Source of the DNA: Ceratotherium simum simum
Taxonomy: Eukaryota; Chordata; Mammalia; Perissodactyla; Rhinocerotidae
NCBI RefSeq assembly: GCF_000283155.1
Contig: NW_004454156.1
Span: 37,733,816 to 37,797,815 of the forward strand
Direction: 5' to 3'
DNA: 64,000 nucleotides
A program made the translations under genes and the position numbers. The notes below the pieces were generated by a model. It was not told the origin of the DNA. It saw only the letters and a program-made list of their open reading frames with translations, and made no database searches. Each line of letters starts with the position of its first letter. Positions within the stretch are counted from its first letter, which is position 1. This document shows, piece by piece, positions 63,451-64,000 of the stretch.

Positions 63451-64000
63451 GAAAGCAAAAGGAACTTCTCAGCTCTCCTGGTATTTTTATGTTCAGTCAA
63501 TGGCTACATTTAAGCTCAAACGTAGAATACAAGATTAATTTGCAAAGATAAAGAGGCTCGGGGTCTTGGGTGTGTGCTCATCACTTTCTGGTTGGCCAGC
63601 TCCCATATCTCATTTGCTCTGCGGCCTTACAGACATCACGCGATAAAAGGAGGGGCTTCCTTGTATCCAGCATTATTTTGTTCTGAAAACTTCTATTACA
63701 AATGCAAGACAGATGTCATCCCTACATTTTTAAATTTAGAGACTGACTCCTTTAAAGTTACACTGTGAATTCTTTTCATTCACATTCCATGATTTTATCA
63801 TAACCTTTTTTGGCAAGCTTCGCGGTGAAGACTTGTTCTGCACCATCTTAACCCCGAGGGGAAAAAATCAGGCTTGTTGATACAGTCCCAGAAATATTTC
63901 ATATTTCAGCTTGTTCACAAACACCAGCTGTACTTTCCCAGCACTTTCTTTTAGTTTGGATTTTAGGACTTCGTAGTGATAGAGTCTACATAGAGCCTTT

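Larger units (their letters stand above)
1..64000 (-). other. CRIM1: CRIM1 locus, internal part (exons 3-8 by human numbering)
   Basis: Six minus-strand exons spread over 57321 down to 1890 splice into one open frame whose order and sequence match CRIM1. CRIM1 is a type I transmembrane glycoprotein with an IGFBP-like N-terminus, six VWC domains, antistasin-like repeats, one membrane span and a short tail. It is known to bind BMP4 and BMP7 through its VWC region, lowering their maturation and secretion in producing cells, and to act in eye, kidney, vascular and neural development. All six exons have GT-AG boundaries. Every junction is phase 1 except exon 4/exon 5, which is phase 2. No exon for the signal peptide, the later VWC domains or the tail was recognised, so the window lies inside the gene. 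Exon numbers are assigned by analogy with human CRIM1 from memory and could shift by one. Confidence 0.95.
57564..64000 (-). other. CRIM1: CRIM1 intron 2, 5' end outside the window
   Basis: Sequence upstream of exon 3 in transcript order. It contains MIR3-like (58545-58715) and L2-type repeats (58875-59330, 62722-63070), an old antisense L1 (59940-61300) and a MIR (63235-63450). I searched by eye for the cysteine-rich exon expected next (human exon 2) and did not find it. 57564-58540 and 61330-62700 show nothing nameable. Confidence 0.8.

Noticed and set aside
57564..64000. Presence of CRIM1 exon 2
   Set aside because: No cysteine-rich exon with splice sites was found by reading both strands here; the expected residues are absent.
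1..64000. CRISPR array, prophage, operon or other compact multi-gene system
   Set aside because: Intron-exon structure, SINE/LINE content and low gene density are those of a mammalian intron-rich locus; no regularly spaced repeats were found.

Overview
This window is vertebrate nuclear DNA, almost certainly from a perissodactyl and most likely an equid. It carries several copies of the tRNA-derived ERE SINE that is characteristic of horses and their relatives, on a background of old mammalian repeats (MIR, L2, L3/CR1, L1M, MLT1). Gene density is very low. The coding pieces are short, bounded by GT-AG splice sites and all on the minus strand. There is no bacterial, phage or plasmid signature, no CRISPR array and no complete single-exon gene that I can support.

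All recognised coding sequence belongs to one gene, CRIM1 (cysteine-rich transmembrane BMP regulator 1), read right to left. Six consecutive internal exons are present. By analogy with the human gene they are exons 3 to 8: exon 3 at 57321-57563, exon 4 at 56130-56250, exon 5 at 34350-34471, exon 6 at 24949-25131, exon 7 at 21689-21886 and exon 8 at 1890-2018. They join in one frame with no stop or frameshift. They encode about 266 residues, roughly human residues 169-501: a cysteine-rich linker, VWC domains 1 and 2, and the first part of the antistasin-like region. The signal peptide and IGFBP-like exon(s), the later VWC domains, the membrane span and the tail lie outside the window.

Layout in plus coordinates: 1-1889 is part of intron 8, a fossil L3/CR1 LINE interrupted by an ERE. 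Intron 7 (2019-21688) is mostly unique DNA with two EREs and scattered MIR/L2. Intron 6 (21887-24948) has two back-to-back EREs. Intron 5 (25132-34349) has an ERE abutting a 2-kb L1 and a perfect CA/TG inverted repeat. Intron 4 (34472-56129) is long and holds MIR, L2, L1M and MLT1 pieces. Intron 3 (56251-57320) is short with nothing recognised. 57564-64000 is part of intron 2, with L2-type repeats and an old antisense L1.

The most interesting structure is in the coding exons. Exon 3 (243 nt) and exons 4+5 (121+122 = 243 nt) encode two 81-residue modules that align without a gap. All 12 cysteines are in register, with 29/81 identities, and one module is split by a phase-2 intron that the other lacks. 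Each module is itself two six-cysteine units resembling the C-terminal half of a VWC domain. I found no evidence of a new multi-gene system here.
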